Below, one piece after another: positions 8,858-16,404 of a stretch of DNA of 64,000 bases. The stretch is from assembly GCA_049324435.1 (NCBI GenBank), contig JBMOOQ010000001.1, positions 51,097 to 115,096 on the forward strand, read 5' to 3'. Every line of letters starts with the position of its first letter. The stretch's first letter is position 1. The notes under the pieces were generated by a model, which made no database searches, was not told the origin of the DNA, and was given only the letters and a program-made list of their open reading frames with translations. The stretch comes from Pseudorhodoplanes sp049324435 (GTDB lineage: Bacteria; Pseudomonadota; Alphaproteobacteria; Rhizobiales; Xanthobacteraceae). The position numbers and the translations under genes were made by a program.

Positions 8858-9595
8858 ATGTTCAGCGTGCGTGGCGTGGTCGCGGGGCTTGCCGCCGCCG
8901 CGATGCTCGTAGTGTTGGGCAATGACGTCGCGCGGGCTGATAGCTTCGCGCGGGATGATGATACGTCTCTGTATTTCGCCGGAACGGATCTCTGGCGGCA
9001 TGGCGGTTTCTCGTATGGCGGAATGCTGTGGGCGCCCGAGGGGCTCGACCGCGAGGGCTTCACCTTCAAGATGCTGATTGGCAGCGGCTCGTACCGATAT
9101 CTGTCCGGAACGCTCGGCGACGCGCCGGTTACCGGCAGCCAGATCACCGGCTTTGCACTGATCGGCCGCCGGTTCGTGAGCGGCAAGACATTCGTGACCG
9201 TGCTCGGCGGCCTCGATGTGCAGTATCACACGACGTCGCCCTACGATCCCGGCAGTGATCTGAACGGGACGCATGCCGGGCTCCGCGGCGCGATCGAGTT
9301 CTGGCATGAGCCGGATGCAGCGACGATGATCGCGGGCGACGCCACCGTCTCCTCGATCGGGCCGAGCTACGCGGCCCGCGCGGCCTTCGGATGGCGCATT
9401 GCCGATGCTTTCTATCTCGGGCCCGAAATCGCCGGCTTCGCCAGCCGCGACACCTATCAGCAGCTCCGCGCCGGGATTCACATCACCGGACTGCGCTATT
9501 CCTGGATTGAATGGTCGGCGGCCGCCGGCTGGGCGATCGACTCCGACGACCGCGACGGATTTTACGGGCGGATCGGAATGCATGTGCGGCGGTGA
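8858..9595 (+). CDS. bcsS: BcsS-like cellulose biosynthesis protein
   Basis: This 245-residue exported protein begins with a signal peptide (MFSVRGVVAGLAAAAMLVVLG, cleavage likely near ARA at 27). The mature part has alternating beta strands with many aromatics and Gly (LYFAGTDLWRHGGFSYGG, YHTTSPYDPGSDLNGTHAG, FYGRIGMHVRR at the end), consistent with a small outer-membrane beta barrel and with the BcsS family found near some cellulose synthase operons. No other bcs gene is in the window, so a role in cellulose export is only inferred from the family. The ATG at 8858 was chosen as the start of the signal peptide. Confidence 0.65.
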   Translation: MFSVRGVVAGLAAAAMLVVLGNDVARADSFARDDDTSLYFAGTDLWRHGGFSYGGMLWAPEGLDREGFTFKMLIGSGSYRYLSGTLGDAPVTGSQITGFALIGRRFVSGKTFVTVLGGLDVQYHTTSPYDPGSDLNGTHAGLRGAIEFWHEPDAATMIAGDATVSSIGPSYAARAAFGWRIADAFYLGPEIAGFASRDTYQQLRAGIHITGLRYSWIEWSAAAGWAIDSDDRDGFYGRIGMHVRR

Positions 9596-9606
9596 TCGTA
9601 AGAGCC

Positions 9607-10788
9607 TCAATCCAGCGTCCGCCGGAACCGCAGCACCGCGATCGTCATCGCGATCAGCATCAAAACGAACAGCGCGATCGCGTCGTAATGCAAATCGTCG
9701 AGCGTTGCGCCCTTCAGCATGATCGCACGTACGATCCGGATATAATGCGTGAGCGGCAGCGCCTCGCCGATCCATTGCGCCCAGAGCGGCATGCCGGCAA
9801 ACGGGAACATGAATCCGGACAGAAGGATGTTCGGCAGGAAGAACATCATAGACATCTGCACAGCCTGCAGCTGGTTCTGCGCGACCGTCGAAAACGTGTA
9901 GCCGATCGACAGATTCGCCGCGATGAACAGCGTCGAGAGCCACGCCAGGAGATACAGACTGCCCAGGATTGGCACATGGAACAGCGTGACGCCGGTGCCG
10001 ATGATCAACGCCGCCTGAATAAATCCAACGACGATATAAGGAATGATTTTCCCCAGCATGATTTCGAGCGGCGTGATCGGCATCGCCAGAAGCGCTTCCA
10101 TCGTGCCGCGTTCGATCTCGCGCGTGACCGACAGCGCGGTGAAGATCAGCATGGTCATGGTGAGGATCGTGCCGACCAGACCCGGCACGATGTTGAGTGC
10201 CGTCTCGGCCGCCGGGTTGTAACGGGCATGGGTGCGGAATTCGAACAATGGCTGTCCGGCATCGGGGAGCCCGCGATCGTTCTGCAATGCTGTTCGTACC
10301 AATTGCCCAAGTGCACCGAGCGCAGAGCCCGACGCAACCGGATCGGTCGCGTCGGCTGCGACCAGCAACGAGGGCCGCTCGCCGCGCCGGATCGCACGCT
10401 CGAACCCGCGCGGAATTTCGACCCCGAACAACACCGTGCCGGACGCGATCAGCCGGTCGAATTCGGCCTCATCCTCGACCTGGTGCGTGACCTTGAAATA
10501 GCGGGTGTTCTGCAGCGCCTTCAGGACCGAACGGCCGAGATCGCTGTTCTCCTGCAACAGCACGGCGGTCGGCAGGTTGCGCGGTGTGGTGTTGATCGCA
10601 TAGCCGAACAGGACGAGCTGCATCAACGGGATCATCACGATCATCGCAAACGATACACGGTCGCGGCGCAGCTGAATGAATTCCTTGATTAGCATCGCGC
10701 CGGTGCGGCGCCAGAACGCTGTCCACTGCGAAACATTGACGCTCGCCGGCGCACCTGCCGAAGTGCCCATGGGGGACTGCGCGGTCAT
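9607..10788 (-). CDS. ABC-2 type transporter permease
   Basis: This 393-residue permease has one N-terminal membrane helix (about 45-65, with IPLMQLVLFGYAINTTPRN), a large periplasmic region and five C-terminal helices, the ABC2_membrane_3 layout of the YbhR/YhhJ family. MPITPLEIMLGKIIPYIVVGF is the typical segment after the first C-terminal helix. Its start overlaps the stop of the ATPase gene by 4 bases. It is the last gene of the tetR-hlyD-ATPase-permease operon; only one permease is present, so a homodimer is likely, unlike the YbhS/YbhR pair of E. coli. Confidence 0.88.
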   Translation of the reverse strand: MTAQSPMGTSAGAPASVNVSQWTAFWRRTGAMLIKEFIQLRRDRVSFAMIVMIPLMQLVLFGYAINTTPRNLPTAVLLQENSDLGRSVLKALQNTRYFKVTHQVEDEAEFDRLIASGTVLFGVEIPRGFERAIRRGERPSLLVAADATDPVASGSALGALGQLVRTALQNDRGLPDAGQPLFEFRTHARYNPAAETALNIVPGLVGTILTMTMLIFTALSVTREIERGTMEALLAMPITPLEIMLGKIIPYIVVGFIQAALIIGTGVTLFHVPILGSLYLLAWLSTLFIAANLSIGYTFSTVAQNQLQAVQMSMMFFLPNILLSGFMFPFAGMPLWAQWIGEALPLTHYIRIVRAIMLKGATLDDLHYDAIALFVLMLIAMTIAVLRFRRTLD

Positions 10789-11717
10789 TGGAAGTTGTCC
10801 CTGGCGCGGCTCATCAGATCGATGAACACGTCTTCGAGCGTCGGCTCGGACGCCTTCCAGGCAAGTCTCGACCGGTCGCGGTAAGGCCTGATCGCATCGT
10901 CCAGCGCAGCTTTATCCCGGCCGGAGACATGGAGGCTGTTACCGAACGGCGCGACCATGTCGATGCCGGACTTGCCCTGCAATTCATGCAGCAACCCGTT
11001 CATATCCGGGCCGCTCACATCGTAGGTTGTAAGCCCGGCCTGCCGGATGACCTCTTCTACCGTGCCATGGGTGAGCAGATCGCCATAGGCGATATATGCA
11101 ATCTCGTGGCAGCGCTCAGCCTCATCCATGTAGTGGGTCGAAACCAGCACCGTGAGTCCTTCTGCCGCGAGCGCGTGAATCTCGTCCCAGAATTCGCGGC
11201 GCGCTTTAGGATCGACACCGGCGGTCGGCTCATCGAGCAAAAGAAGCTGCGGCGACGGCAAGGTGCAGGCGCCGAGTGCCAGCCGCTGCTTCCAACCGCC
11301 GGACAATTCGCCCGCAAGCTGCTCCTCGCGGCCTTTCAATCCGAGCCGCGCGATCATGTCCCGTGCTGCCTGCGCAGGGTCTTTCATGAGATGCAGCCGC
11401 GCAACGAATTCAAGATTCTCACGTACCGAAAGATCCTGATACAGACTGAAGCGCTGTGTCATGTAGCCGACCCGCAACTTGATCTGGTCGGCCTCGGTGC
11501 GGATGTCATAGCCAAGGCAGGTTCCATCGCCCTTGTCCGGCGTGAGCAGCCCGGTGAGCATCCGGATCGTGGTGGTCTTGCCTGACCCGTTCGGCCCGAG
11601 AAACCCGTAGATCGTGCCTTTTCTCACCTGCATCGACAGATCGCGCACCACCACGCGGCTGCCGAAGGATTTCGTCAGGCCATGCACGTCGATCGCAATC
11701 TTGGGATTTGCGGTCAT
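10785..11717 (-). CDS. ABC transporter ATP-binding protein
   Basis: This 310-residue ATPase has Walker A GPNGSGKT (about residues 37-44), Q-loop MTQRFSLYQDLSV, signature LSGGWKQR, Walker B LLLLDEPTAGVDP and the switch His in STHYMDE. It belongs to the CcmA/YbhF-like group of exporter ATPases, but is a single cassette where YbhF has two. It sits between the adaptor gene (11730) and the permease (overlap 4 bp) and presumably powers drug or metabolite export. Confidence 0.9.
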   Translation of the reverse strand: MTANPKIAIDVHGLTKSFGSRVVVRDLSMQVRKGTIYGFLGPNGSGKTTTIRMLTGLLTPDKGDGTCLGYDIRTEADQIKLRVGYMTQRFSLYQDLSVRENLEFVARLHLMKDPAQAARDMIARLGLKGREEQLAGELSGGWKQRLALGACTLPSPQLLLLDEPTAGVDPKARREFWDEIHALAAEGLTVLVSTHYMDEAERCHEIAYIAYGDLLTHGTVEEVIRQAGLTTYDVSGPDMNGLLHELQGKSGIDMVAPFGNSLHVSGRDKAALDDAIRPYRDRSRLAWKASEPTLEDVFIDLMSRARDNFQ

Positions 11718-11729
11718 GTGCTGCCGCCG

Positions 11730-12515
11730 TTATTTCGCCGACGCAGTTTTCGGCGTCACCGTGACATCGACCGGTTGTCCGACACGCAATGCGCCGGGAT
11801 CGTTCGGCAGCGCCTCAACCAGATAGAGCAGCTTGTGACGTTCCTGCTGCGAATAGATGACGGGCGGCGTATACTCGGCATATTGCGAGATGAAGCTGAT
11901 CTTGCCGCTCATGCCTGCCGGGCAGCCGTCGCAGGAAAAGACGATCGGATCGTCGATTGCGAGCCGTGCCAGCATTGGTTCGGGAACATAGAAGCGCACC
12001 TTTACATTGCCAGGCGGCAGGATCGAAACGATCGGACGGCTGGCAGGCACGGTTTCTCCGGCGCGGTAATAGACCTGCTGCACCAGCCCAGTGACCGGGC
12101 TCAATAGACGCCGCCGCGCAAGCCGGGTCTGGGCGGCGGCGAGCTTTGCCTGCGCCTCGCGATACAGAGCCTGTGCGACGTCGAAGTCCTTTTGCGTACC
12201 GGCCTTGCTTTGCAGCAATTGCTGGGCGCGATCATAAGCCTGCTTGGTATTGGCAAGCGTTGCCTCCGCGACGCCGAGATCGGCCTTTTGCAGGTCTTCG
12301 TCCAGAACGAACAGCAGCTGTCCCTTCTTTACCGCATCGCCCTGACGCACCAGCATCTGTTCGATACGCCCCTGCTCGTCGGGACTGACGAAGATGAAAT
12401 CGCCCTCGATCCAGCCTTGCAGCACATTGTTGCTGCCGCTGCTGCAGGCAGAGACAAACAGGCACAACGCAAGCAGAACCGGTTTCAGCCGATCGCTTGC
12501 CGGCATCAAAGTCAT
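11730..12515 (-). CDS. HlyD-family periplasmic adaptor, probable lipoprotein
   Basis: This 261-residue membrane-fusion protein begins with a signal sequence ending in a lipobox-like LFVSAC (Cys about residue 24), suggesting a lipoprotein. It has a lipoyl/biotin-like half (GWIEGDFIFVSPDEQGRI, QGDAVKKGQLLFVLD), a coiled-coil hairpin (about 75-135) and the second lipoyl half (LLSPVTGLVQQVYYRAGE). It links the ABC-2 exporter to an outer-membrane channel not encoded here. Its start overlaps the tetR stop by 4 bp, so it is translationally coupled. Two Cys in SCDGCPAG (about residue 200) are notable. Confidence 0.88.
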   Translation of the reverse strand: MTLMPASDRLKPVLLALCLFVSACSSGSNNVLQGWIEGDFIFVSPDEQGRIEQMLVRQGDAVKKGQLLFVLDEDLQKADLGVAEATLANTKQAYDRAQQLLQSKAGTQKDFDVAQALYREAQAKLAAAQTRLARRRLLSPVTGLVQQVYYRAGETVPASRPIVSILPPGNVKVRFYVPEPMLARLAIDDPIVFSCDGCPAGMSGKISFISQYAEYTPPVIYSQQERHKLLYLVEALPNDPGALRVGQPVDVTVTPKTASAK

Positions 12516-13216
12516 GACGCGCTCCCGCGGTCCAAGAGAATATCGATATGAGCGTTCAGCATGGCGCGTGCATCGAGCGGCTGCAGGTGCGCGAACACGC
12601 TGTTCCAGACAACGGCCATGAGCAGTGGCGCTCCCAGCAGCTGCGGAAATTCGATCAGTGCTCTGTGGTGCAACTCACCGCGGTCGACCGCGCGCTGCAG
12701 AACCGCACGCAGGCCGGAAAAAACCTTGCTCAGCACTTCGCGATGATAGAATTCCGCGAGAGCCGGAAACCGCGTCCCCTCGGAAATGATCAGGCGAATG
12801 ATATCCTTGCGCCTCGTACCGAGCACCTCCCGCACCATCAGGTCGACCAGCCCGCGGGCCAGCACCGGAAACGGTGTCTCGACATTCGCGAGGCTCTCCA
12901 GATGCCCGACCAGCGGCGAAAGCATGGACCGCGCCAGCTCCTGGAACAGCGTCTGCTTGTCGGCGAAGTACAGATAGATCGTCCCTTTCGCGACGCCGGC
13001 GCGTTTGGCGATATCGTCAAGCCGCGCGGCAGCGAAACCCTGCGACGAAAACTCCTCAAGTGCTGCTTCGAGAATCGCCTCGCGTCTGGCCGCACTGCGG
13101 ATTTCGCGCGCGCCGCGTGGCGACGCAGTTGCGATCGAGCGCGACAGCGCAGCCCCACGCCTGATCCCGGCATCCGAGCGGCGCTTCGCGGTCCGGCCCG
13201 CTGAATTGACGGTCAT
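12512..13216 (-). CDS. TetR/AcrR family regulator of the efflux operon
   Basis: This 234-residue repressor has an N-terminal HTH at about residues 45-90 (ILEAALEEFSSQGFAAARL, then DIAKRAGVAKGTIYLYF), preceded by an unusually long basic tail of about 40 residues. The C-terminal domain resembles TetR_C ligand-binding folds. It is the first gene of a tetR-hlyD-ABC operon like E. coli cecR-ybhGFSR and lies 15 bases downstream of a perfect palindrome that is a strong operator candidate. Autorepression and induction by an export substrate are likely. Confidence 0.88.
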   Translation of the reverse strand: MTVNSAGRTAKRRSDAGIRRGAALSRSIATASPRGAREIRSAARREAILEAALEEFSSQGFAAARLDDIAKRAGVAKGTIYLYFADKQTLFQELARSMLSPLVGHLESLANVETPFPVLARGLVDLMVREVLGTRRKDIIRLIISEGTRFPALAEFYHREVLSKVFSGLRAVLQRAVDRGELHHRALIEFPQLLGAPLLMAVVWNSVFAHLQPLDARAMLNAHIDILLDRGSAS

Positions 13217-13231
13217 GGACTATCCCGAAAC

Positions 13232-13249
13232 TGACTGACTAGTCAGTCA
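13232..13249. promoter_or_regulatory. 18-bp perfect palindrome, candidate TetR operator
   Basis: The sequence TGACTGACTAGTCAGTCA is a perfect 18-bp inverted repeat that starts 15 bases beyond the tetR start codon (13216). TGACTGACT half sites around a short centre are typical of TetR-family operators. No other gene start is closer, so it most likely controls the tetR-hlyD-ATPase-permease operon. Confidence 0.75.
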
Positions 13250-13316
13250 TAATTGGCCCAGAACAGCATTGCAAGCGGTCTGTGTGCACGAACCCGTGAC
13301 GATCAAAAAATATGAG

Positions 13317-13460
13317 TTAAATCAGACCCTTGATGATTGCCTGCGCGATCCGATCCTTGCAAAGGCGGTTCAGCGCGGAGCCGCAGGCGCGCCCGTCGCC
13401 GGCAGGCGCGGACCTGCACGCCGGCCCTGTCTGCCGCACGCGGCTCCGGTTGCCGCGCAT
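13317..13460 (-). CDS. candidate 47-residue small protein downstream of the MocA-like gene
   Basis: An ATG at 13460 opens a 47-codon frame ending in TAA at 13317, starting 15 bases after the stop of the MoeA/MocA-like gene. About 85 percent of its codons end in G or C, and GC at second positions drops toward the end, as in real genes here. The C-terminal part, LNRLCKDRIAQAIIKGLI, looks like an amphipathic helix. There are three Cys. No good ribosome-binding site is visible and I do not recognise a family, so this is only a candidate. Confidence 0.4.
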   Translation of the reverse strand: MRGNRSRVRQTGPACRSAPAGDGRACGSALNRLCKDRIAQAIIKGLI

Positions 13461-13474
13461 CGCATCAGATCGCA

Positions 13475-15097
13475 TCAGCCGCGTTCGAGTTCGGCCTTCA
13501 CCGCCGCGAGCGCATCCGGTGTATCAACGTCGGTGAGCACACCCGCCCCATTCGCCGGCACTTCGGCCACGGCTTCGCTGTATTTCGCGATGAGATGACG
13601 CGCGCCGACGTCGCCGGACAAGCTCATCAATTCGGGGAAGAAGCGCCGCGACCACAGCACCGGATTGCCGCGCTTGCCGTCGATCACAGGCACCGCAATC
13701 AGCGCGCCTTTCTCGGCGTCATAGGCCGCGATCAGGCGGTCGATCAGCGCCGCATCGACCTGCGGCATGTCGGCAAGCATGACCACGGCGCCGTCGATGT
13801 CCTCCGGCAGCGCCGCAAGACCCGTCCGCAGTGAGGTCGACAGACCCTCCGCAAAATCCGGATTATGGGCGAATTGCAGCGGCAGGTCGCGCAGAGCATC
13901 TGCGATGGTCTCGCTTTCGTGGCCGGTTACGACGACAACTGGCCGCGCCTGCGAGGCGAGCGCCGCCTCCGCCGCGATCCGCGCCAGCGGTTTGCCGGTC
14001 ACTGTGGCGAGCAGCTTGTTCGGTCCGCCCATCCGGGTCGAGCGGCCGGCCGCGAGGATGACCGCGGCGAAGCGTCCGGTCGTGCGCGGCAGCGGCTCCT
14101 CGCGCGGCTGCGGCCGCGTCACGATTTCCATCAGCAGGCCGCCGACACCCATGCCAGTGATATCGGCGCGGGTGACCGGCAACCCGGCCAGGAGCCGCAT
14201 CAGCACCCAGTCGAAGCCGTTCTCCTTGGGCGAGCGTGCGCAGCCCGGCGCGCCGAGCACCGGACGTCCATGCGTCTGCCCGATCAGCATCAGGTTGCCG
14301 GGATCGACCGGCATGCCGAAATGCTCGATGGTGCCGCCCACCGCCTCGATCGCGGACGGGATCACATCGCGACGGTCCGCAATCGCAGAGGCGCCGAAAA
14401 TGATGACAAGCTCGGCGCCCTCATTCTCGACTTCGCGGATCGCCTTGGCGAGCGCCCTCTCGTCATGCGGCACGCGCCGCTCCGCCACAATGCGCGCACC
14501 GGCGGGCGCCAGGCGCTCCTCGGTGATCTTCAGCGTCTTGTCGACCACCTTCGGCGACAGCCCGGGCAGCATCGTTGAAACGACGCCAACCTTCCTGATC
14601 TTGTACGGCGCGACCCGCACCAGCGGCTTTGCCGCCTGCGCCGTTTTCATCGCGCGCATGAACACATCGCCGGACACCGCAAACGGAATGATCTTCACCG
14701 TTGCCAGCATCTCGCCTTCGACCACCGGCTTGTAGGCGGGGAGCGTGGCGATCGTCACCGCTTCGTCGATCCGGTTCATGGCATCGATCTGTTCGCGATC
14801 GACGACCAGGATGCCGGCCTTCTCAGCGAACAGATTGCAGCGTCCGGTAAAGGCCTTGTCGGTACGCACCCCCTCGCCAAGCGCCGCCCCGGCAATCGCC
14901 GCAGCGGCGTCGTCTTCCGAGACGTCCCCCGGGTCGAGACGTGCCACCACGATTTCGGCGATGCCTGCCGCTTTGGCCGCGGCAACATGCGATGGCTCGA
15001 TGATCGTGCCCTTCTTGAGCACGAACGATCCTTCCCGGATGGTGTGGACCGCGGTGCCACCAAGCGCGTCTTCGGGTTTGACGGGGCCGAATTTCAT
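13475..15097 (-). CDS. MoeA-like / MocA-like fusion (molybdenum cofactor cytidylyltransferase type)
   Basis: This 540-residue two-domain protein starts at an ATG overlapping the xdhC stop by 4 bp. Residues about 1-340 resemble the molybdopterin-binding (MoeA/MogA-like) domain, with GASAIADRRDVIP and GRPVLGAPGCARSPKENGFDW. Residues about 350-540 form a nucleotidyltransferase domain: AVILAAGRSTRMGGPNKLL, then GHESETIADALRDLP, then VVMLADMPQ with the metal-binding Asp. This matches NTP_transf_3 enzymes of the MocA group, which make the cytosine dinucleotide form of the Mo cofactor used by xanthine-oxidase-type enzymes. Its position beside xdhC and cox genes fits that role. Confidence 0.82.
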   Translation of the reverse strand: MKFGPVKPEDALGGTAVHTIREGSFVLKKGTIIEPSHVAAAKAAGIAEIVVARLDPGDVSEDDAAAAIAGAALGEGVRTDKAFTGRCNLFAEKAGILVVDREQIDAMNRIDEAVTIATLPAYKPVVEGEMLATVKIIPFAVSGDVFMRAMKTAQAAKPLVRVAPYKIRKVGVVSTMLPGLSPKVVDKTLKITEERLAPAGARIVAERRVPHDERALAKAIREVENEGAELVIIFGASAIADRRDVIPSAIEAVGGTIEHFGMPVDPGNLMLIGQTHGRPVLGAPGCARSPKENGFDWVLMRLLAGLPVTRADITGMGVGGLLMEIVTRPQPREEPLPRTTGRFAAVILAAGRSTRMGGPNKLLATVTGKPLARIAAEAALASQARPVVVVTGHESETIADALRDLPLQFAHNPDFAEGLSTSLRTGLAALPEDIDGAVVMLADMPQVDAALIDRLIAAYDAEKGALIAVPVIDGKRGNPVLWSRRFFPELMSLSGDVGARHLIAKYSEAVAEVPANGAGVLTDVDTPDALAAVKAELERG

Positions 15098-15786
15098 GCC
15101 GCCTTCTCCGGCGATTGCCGAAGCCGCGCGGTGATCTCGGCCATGATCGAGACGGCAATTTCCGGCGGCGACACCGCGCCGATATCGAGCCCGATCGGCG
15201 CATGGATTCGTGCAATCTGATTGTCGGAAATGCCCTGCGCCTTCAGCCGCTCGATCCTCCGTCCATGGGTCTTCCGCGAGCCGAGCGCACCGATATAGAA
15301 GCATTCCTTCGACAAGGCATGCAGCAGCGCCGGATCGTCGATCTTCGGATCGTGGGTCAGCGCAACGAAGGCGGTGTACTTGTCGACGTTCAGCGCCGGC
15401 AACGCCTCGTCGGGCCATTGCGCGATCACCCGCACATCCGGAAAGCGCTCTTGCGTTGCGAATGCGGTGCGCGGATCGACGATGGTCACGTCATAGCCAA
15501 GGAGCTTTGCGATCGGCGCCAGCGCCTGGCTGATATGGACCGCGCCGGTGATGACAAGCTTCGCAGGCGGCACATAGACGGTGAGGAACACCTTGCCGAC
15601 CGGAGTCTCTTCCATGCCGCTCTTGCCGCTGCGGATGTGCTTTTCGATGATCTCCTTCAGCGGATCGTTGGCGACATCGGCGCCTTTGACCAAACGCTGC
15701 TCGCCGCTTTGAACATCGGTCACGACCACCGCCGCGCGCCGGTTGGCACGTTCGATGTTGAGGGCGGAGAGGATACTTAGCTTCAT
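15094..15786 (-). CDS. XdhC family protein, Rossmann-domain part
   Basis: This 230-residue protein carries a short remnant of the XdhC/CoxI N-terminal domain (about residues 10-60) and the C-terminal XdhC Rossmann domain (about 75-215; LVITGAVHISQALAPIAKLLGY, then YIGALGSRKTHGRR, then IGLDIGAVSPPEIAVSIMAEI). XdhC-type proteins bind the Mo cofactor and deliver it, often after sulfuration, to xanthine-oxidase-family enzymes. It overlaps the MoeA/MocA-like gene by 4 bp; the other XdhC piece lies upstream at 15958-16293, separated by a repeat element. Confidence 0.85.
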   Translation of the reverse strand: MKLSILSALNIERANRRAAVVVTDVQSGEQRLVKGADVANDPLKEIIEKHIRSGKSGMEETPVGKVFLTVYVPPAKLVITGAVHISQALAPIAKLLGYDVTIVDPRTAFATQERFPDVRVIAQWPDEALPALNVDKYTAFVALTHDPKIDDPALLHALSKECFYIGALGSRKTHGRRIERLKAQGISDNQIARIHAPIGLDIGAVSPPEIAVSIMAEITARLRQSPEKAA

Positions 15787-15804
15787 ATTCTTTCAACTGC
15801 GATC

Positions 15805-15946
15805 GCGTCCCGGGCGCAGCGCAGCACATAGTGATGCGCTGCAGAACCGGGACCTATTTTATGGGTCCCGGCTCTGCAATGCACCCATAGCGCGTTGAAG
15901 ACGCGCGTAAACGCGCTTTTGCCGCGCTGCATTGCGTCCGGGACAC
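15805..15946. repeat. composite palindromic intergenic repeat
   Basis: Outer arms GTCCCGGGCGCAGCGCAGC (from 15807) and its near complement ending in TCCGGGAC (15944) enclose two smaller hairpins. One is GCAGAACCGGGACC / GGTCCCGGCTCTGC (15841-15877, one mismatch). The other is a GCGCGT / ACGCGC pair at about 15890-15905. The structure looks like a dispersed intergenic repeat of the kind common in Bradyrhizobium-group genomes. It fills the gap between the two XdhC genes. Confidence 0.65.
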
Positions 15947-15957
15947 GATACCCATGA

Positions 15958-16293
15958 CTAATCCACCTTCTCCACATACACCCGGATGGTGCCGCCGCAG
16001 GACAGCCCGACCTTCCAGGCGGTCTCGTCGGCCACGCCGAATTCCAGCGTCTTCGGCTTGCCGCTGCCGATGACATCGAGCGCCTCGGTCACCACCGCGC
16101 CCTCGACACAGCCGCCCGACACCGAACCGAGGAAATTGCCTTCCTCGTCGATCACCAGATTGGAGCCGACCGGCCGCGGCGCCGAGCCCCAGGTTTCGAC
16201 CACGGTCGCGAGCGCTACGCCCTTGCCGGCCTTGCGCCAGTCCTCGGCGGCTTTGAGAATGTCTTCGTCTGTTGCGAGTGATGCTTGGGTCAT
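15958..16293 (-). CDS. XdhC/CoxI N-terminal domain protein
   Basis: This 111-residue protein is a stand-alone XdhC_CoxI domain: ALATVVETWGSAPRPVGSNL (about residues 28-47), FLGSVSGGCVEGAVV with a conserved Cys (about 55-69), and VGLSCGGTIRVYVE with the second Cys. These residues are those used by the family in molybdenum-cofactor handling. In many genomes this domain is fused to the Rossmann part; here it is separate, as for CoxI/CoxF-type genes. It lies downstream of coxE and upstream of the second xdhC piece. Confidence 0.85.
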   Translation of the reverse strand: MTQASLATDEDILKAAEDWRKAGKGVALATVVETWGSAPRPVGSNLVIDEEGNFLGSVSGGCVEGAVVTEALDVIGSGKPKTLEFGVADETAWKVGLSCGGTIRVYVEKVD

Positions 16294-16313
16294 GTCTCAC
16301 CTCCGGTAGGCGA

Positions 16314-16404
16314 GCGAATAGCGAAATAGTGAGTAGCGAATAGTAAGCCGAAATCACCGCACGGCATTCCTAACTATTCGCTATTCGCTACTCCCTATTC
16401 ACTA
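16314..16404. repeat. inverted repeat of GAATAGCGA units abutting coxE
   Basis: The left arm (16314-16345) contains GAGTAGCGAATAG and other AGCGAATAG units. The right arm (16371-16404) contains the complement CTATTCGCTACTC with an extra CTATTCG unit. The two can form an A/T-rich stem in a G/C-rich neighbourhood. The last three bases (16402-16404) are also the stop codon of the coxE gene. It is probably a dispersed repeat that may act as a terminator or processing site between coxE and the xdhC genes. Confidence 0.6.

Noticed and set aside
15098..15418. An N-terminal extension of the MoeA/MocA-like fusion
   Set aside because: The extra frame is antisense-like sequence within xdhC; the ATG at 15097 gives a 4-bp overlap and the conserved start.
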